A DNA stretch of 10,170 bases from Discostella pseudostelligera. Its lineage: Eukaryota; Bacillariophyta; Thalassiosirophyceae; Thalassiosirales; Thalassiosiraceae. The DNA lies in contig JALLBK010000604.1 of assembly GCA_036940085.1 (NCBI GenBank), positions 1-10,170 of the forward strand, given 5' to 3'. Positions within the stretch are counted from its first letter, which is position 1, and every line of letters starts with the position of its first letter. Shown in pieces: positions 7,146 to 10,170 of this stretch. The translations under genes were made by a program, and so were the position numbers. The notes beneath the pieces are model-generated. The model was given only the letters and a program-made list of their open reading frames with translations, searched no databases and was not told the DNA's origin.

Positions 7146-8094
7146 ATGTGCACAATGAAGTCGTCCACTGTCCATAGCACATTCGCTGATGACAAGGAGG
7201 AGCGCAGCGCCAACTCAACTGAGCAAGCACCTGATGCCCCCATCCTCAAGATCCCTTGCCTCACCTGAATCTACTGGTGCGAGAAGATGACCGCAACTAC
7301 TTTTGCCGACTTTTGGACTCAAATTCTGAATTTCGGCTACGCTTACACCTCCCTCATCCTCATTTCTATTTACTTCGTTTCTCTTGGCTGTCAGATCAAA
7401 GTGAAAACCTACTGGCTCGTGCTCTTCTGGCTGGTGATATCAACTTCAAGCATTGCTGGAACGTGCGTTTCGGATTTCATCGACCGCACTCTCAAATGGG
7501 GTTACCCCACGGGGATGGGTGTGCTCCTCGGCATTCTCCTGTTCATCATGGGTTGCTGGAAGCTGAGCGGTGAGCACATGAATGTTGCCGGTAGCATGAC
7601 TCGGAAGGCAGAGGCCTTTTACTGGTCTAGGATCCTGGTTAGCAACACGCTCGGTACCGCACTCGGCGACTTCATGTCGGACTTGCTCAATTTTGGCTTT
7701 GCAGTCAGCGCTGGAATCATGGGCTCTCTCTTACTGATTTGCGCTGCACTTGCATTCTGGAGCAAGGTGTCGCATGTGCTCTTGTTTTGGATTGCCTTTT
7801 TTGCTCACGAGACCATTCGGGGCGACGTTTGGTGACTTATTGACCAAGAGCAAAGAAAAGGGAGGGCTGGACTTGGGCACACTTCAAGCCTCGATGGTTA
7901 TCTTCGCTCTCTTCGTCGTTTCATTTGCCTTCGAGATGTACTATCTCCGCAAAGAAAAGAAGGCCAAGGATCTCAAGGATACTACTACTATCGAGGATCC
8001 AGTCAATGAAACCAAAGAGATTGACAAAGACTCGGCAGGTGTATCGGATGAAAAGCCCACCAAGAAGGCCAAGGAAGAGGATACCGAGGGATGA
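7146..8094 (+). pseudogene. DUF347/COG4705-type multi-pass membrane protein, frame broken
   Basis: Membrane protein with the tandem repeats typical of the DUF347 family (function unknown). The repeat signatures are visible in order: KIPCLT, YWCEK and ATTFADF (repeat 1), GTCVSDF (repeat 2), FYW and GTALGDF (repeat 3), LTRPFGATFGD and GGLDLGT (repeat 4). Hydrophobic segments lie between them, and a charged Lys/Glu-rich tail of about 50 residues ends at 8094. Three things break it. An in-frame TGA at 7266-7268 lies inside the conserved K(I/V)P..T..(Y/F)W..K block. A T6 run at 7797-7802 holds one base too many, so repeat 4 is in another frame. The xGET residues usual between TT and ADF in repeat 1 are missing. 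The intact central frame runs 7287-7835 (182 codons). The start at ATG 7146 (or 7155) follows an in-frame stop at 7113; an earlier start at 7045 would need another frameshift. This is a recent pseudogene, a bad allele or sequence error. The family call is strong; the status is uncertain. Confidence 0.8.
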
Positions 8095-8654
8095 TTGTAC
8101 TATAAGCAGAGGAGGAGTGACTGAGAGTGCATCCGTCCCGAAGGGGAAGATACTCTGTTCTCTAATATTTCTTCTAGTACTAGATATTGCTCCTTTGACC
8201 AGTTGGTCGGAGAGAAGTGTGCACCTATTCATTATTTTTGCATTGTTGGTCATTGATCGTCACACCAAGAACACGACCAACAATGATGTAGTAATTGCAT
8301 TGCAAATCCTGTTCTTCTAGTATCTACTACTAGATTGTAAAGACAAGAATGTTACACCATTAGCGAAGATAGTATTCACTAATTGATGAAATGGTGATAC
8401 ATGTAGGTATTTCGGAGAGGCTTCAACGTCTCAACCCTCAACTCAATTGGGCCCGCTTGATCATTCTATGTAGTAGTAGTACTTTGACCTGAGAGTATCA
8501 TGATTGTGGACTGGTCACCGCCCCCCCTCTCTAAACGACGAATAGTAGGACTAGGACAGGTGACGAAAGGTCGGATGTACTAATGAGGTGGAGGAGGAGA
8601 CTTCTTCCTGCTGCTAGGCGATGGAAAGCCCTGCAGGAGCCATAGTGACCAAGA
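8095..8654. other. Intergenic region 3' of the DUF347 gene
   Basis: About 560 bases without a recognisable gene. It includes AT-rich stretches with several CTAGTA/TACTAG strings (8165-8185, 8318-8333) and a short C7 run at 8523. Open frames covering 7925-8320 are shadows of the upstream gene's 3' end. Terminator or polyadenylation signals cannot be assigned with confidence. Confidence 0.5.
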
Positions 8655-8867
8655 ATGAGGAGCACGCACGAGGAGTTGATCGACGAAAGGATCACAATCA
8701 CCCTCCTTCTCGCCGAGGAAACCACCATCCACCAACACCCGGATACGGATTCCTCATCATCGGGATCCGTATTCCAGGCGGACAAATCTTTTGTACGTCG
8801 AAATTGGCGGGAAGAAACAAGCAACATTCATGCCACATCCACAATCTTCCACAATCCACAACTCTGA
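8655..8867 (+). pseudogene. Small ORF, possible truncated diatom-specific cyclin N-terminus
   Basis: Open frame of 70 codons starting at ATG 8655 (in-frame stop just upstream at 8646) and ending 2 bases before the ACC of the next gene's start context. The peptide starts MRSTHEELIDERITITLLLA, continues with EE and a Ser-rich linker, and then reads SFVRRNWREE. This order (acidic helix with LLLAEE, variable Ser linker, then NWRE) resembles, from memory, the region just before the cyclin box of diatom-specific cyclins, where WRE is followed by K(I/L)CEW. Here the similarity stops after NWREE, so at best it is a fragment. It could also be 5' leader sequence of the MsrA gene that is open by chance. 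Confidence 0.22.
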
Positions 8868-8871
8868 GACC

Positions 8872-10170
8872 ATGACAATGATGACGATGAGGAGACCCTC
8901 CCACTGTATTAGACAGCAAGCCATTGCCTTCTTCCTCTGCGTCCACGACTTCCTAGCCGTCTGCGCATGGCCAGCCACCGTCAGAATTGGCGCTAGTAGA
9001 TCGACCAGCGTCACGCTCTTCGGCAGTGGTCTGCTTGCCAACACCATCCGATGCTGTCATCGTCGTTCGTCGGCGACGGCGACGGTGTGCTTTGCCAAGG
9101 CGGACAACGAGGGAGAATGCGGAGCGACTACAACTATCAATCTAGTAGATGCACCGAAGTCTTCTTCTGATACAGTTCATGATGCAACTATAAACTCATC
9201 ATCTTCCTCCCTGTCTCGGAAACCGAACTCTGGTGATGTTGTGACATTCACCCTCCATCGCTTTCAACCGATACGACGAAACAGCCAAAATACCAATGAC
9301 AACAATGATTCGCCACAAACAGAACCACTCTTTGATACCACTGGAACATTACAACTTGTATTAAATGGTGGAAACTACATCCCCGGATTGCATCACCTCC
9401 TCTCCACAATGTATCCAGGTGAATTATTGCAAGGTGCCACCATCGATGCTGGATATGGCGATTACAATCCACAATTAGTCTTTCCATTGCCAATATCCTC
9501 AATTGGAAATTCAATTGATCAATCCTTAGTGAAAATTGGGACGGTGTTACAAATGGGCAATGGAATGGAGTGTCGAATCATAGAAATGAACGACGATAGT
9601 TGGATATTGGATGCAAATCAAGTCTTGGCCGGAACGGTGTATGAAATGGATGTGCGGTTGGAAAAGGTGGAGAAAGGACCGACCAATTGGGATTACGTTC
9701 CAGAGGGGAATGAGGATAAGTATAAAGTTGCGACTTTTGCATTGGGTTGTTTTTGGGGTGGTGGTGAGTGAGATTAATGTGGTTCATTCATCGCTTCCGC
9801 AATTATGTCATTGTGATTTGATTCATTGCGCTTCGCCACTCGCCACTACCTTCCACTCCACACAAAGAACTGGCATATCAAAGAATGCCGGGTGTGATAT
9901 CTACACATGTAGGATACACCCAAGGTCACAAAGAATCTCCCACCTACGAAGAGGTCTGTACTGGAACAACAGGACATACCGAGGCAATACGAATTGTCTA
10001 CGATCCAAATGTTGTATCCTACAAATCATTAGTGCAGTTGGGATTAGATAGACTCGGTGACAATGTTTATCTTTTGAATCAAGTGGGAAATGACCGAGGA
10101 ACACAATATCGGCACGGGATATACTATCACAATGACGATCAACAAAGGGTGGCAGACGAATTGCTGAACG
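8872..10170 (+). CDS. FKBP (SlyD-type)-MsrA fusion protein, plastid-targeted, 3' partial
   Basis: Two exons, 8872-9763 and 9868 to the window end (398 residues visible, C-terminus missing). The start at 8872 has a good ACCATG context and begins a clear targeting signal. A hydrophobic stretch (residues 17-32) ends in AVCA, followed by WPATVRIG, resembling the diatom ASAFAP plastid-import site, and then a Ser/Thr/Arg-rich transit-like region. In-frame ATGs at 8791 and 8830 would add residues before the signal. Residues about 121-268 form a SlyD-type FKBP prolyl isomerase: GDVVTFTL, YIPGLHHLL, the flap-insert motif AGYGDYNPQLV (about 193) and DANQVLAGTVYEMDV (about 247). Residues 284 onward are methionine-S-sulfoxide reductase A: GCFWGGE with catalytic Cys293 and Glu298, GYTQGHKESPTYEEVCTGTTGH and GNDRGTQYR. 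MsrA reduces methionine sulfoxide in proteins, normally using thioredoxin; resolving cysteines would lie beyond the window. The usual HDPT stretch is replaced by RLGDN. Family assignments are strong; plastid location is inferred. Confidence 0.9.
9764..9867 (+). other. Spliceosomal intron, 104 nt, phase 1
   Basis: The donor GTGAGT at 9764 and acceptor ACAAAG at 9862-9867 remove an in-frame TGA (9769-9771) and join GCFWGG to ELAYQRMPGV, exactly the continuity expected in MsrA. The splice splits the codon for the catalytic-motif glutamate (G from exon 1, AA from exon 2). Without splicing the protein would end GCFWGGGE, leaving an isomerase-only product. Confidence 0.9.

Noticed and set aside
7925..8320. 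Open frames on both strands overlapping the 3' end of the DUF347 gene
   Set aside because: They are shadows of the charged C-terminal tail, whose frame continues the LTRPFGATFGD repeat.
8743..8772. 8-bp inverted pair ATACGGAT/ATCCGTAT
   Set aside because: The stem is short with a 14-base loop and nothing else points to function; such hairpins are expected by chance.

Overview
The window looks like nuclear DNA of a eukaryotic microalga, most likely a diatom, possibly a centric one (an inference, not proven). The evidence is a 104-nt GT-AG intron, spliced gene structure, no operon-like packing, and a protein N-terminus built as a signal peptide whose cleavage site (AVCA/WPA) resembles the diatom plastid 'ASAFAP' motif with Trp in place of Phe. 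There are only two convincing protein genes, both at the right end. The left 7 kb is repeat-rich and gene-poor.

Layout. 1-1345, 1565-1825, 3148-3725 and 4164-4330 are four blocks of one repeat family built on the octamer AGGTGCAG (with a 6-bp variant GGTGCA), all in the same orientation. They carry a longer-range pattern of recurring submotifs. Between blocks 2 and 3 lies a 356-bp candidate non-autonomous DNA transposon (2757-3112) with 15-bp perfect terminal inverted repeats and an 8-bp target duplication; it contains several copies of the palindrome CCTACCCGGGTAGG. From 4386 to 6750 come a CT-rich microsatellite, a pair of 112-bp inverted copies of a dispersed repeat (4661-4772 and 6149-6260), stretches that look like decayed coding sequence, and a 265-bp segment with 22-bp inverted ends.

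Genes. At 7146-8094 (+) lies a multi-pass membrane protein of the DUF347/COG4705 repeat family. Its frame is broken: an in-frame TGA sits in the conserved N-terminal block, one extra T lies in a T6 run, and the conserved xGET residues of repeat 1 appear deleted. It is either a recent pseudogene or an allele or assembly carrying errors. At 8872-10170 (+, 3' end outside the window) lies an apparently intact two-exon gene for a fusion protein: targeting presequence, SlyD-type FKBP prolyl isomerase, then methionine sulfoxide reductase A. Between the two genes is a short open frame (8655-8867) that faintly resembles the N-terminus of diatom-specific cyclins.

How the genes relate: I see no functional link between the membrane protein and the FKBP-MsrA enzyme. 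Within the fusion, the isomerase/chaperone half and the oxidation-repair half could act together on unfolded, oxidised plastid proteins; that is inference.
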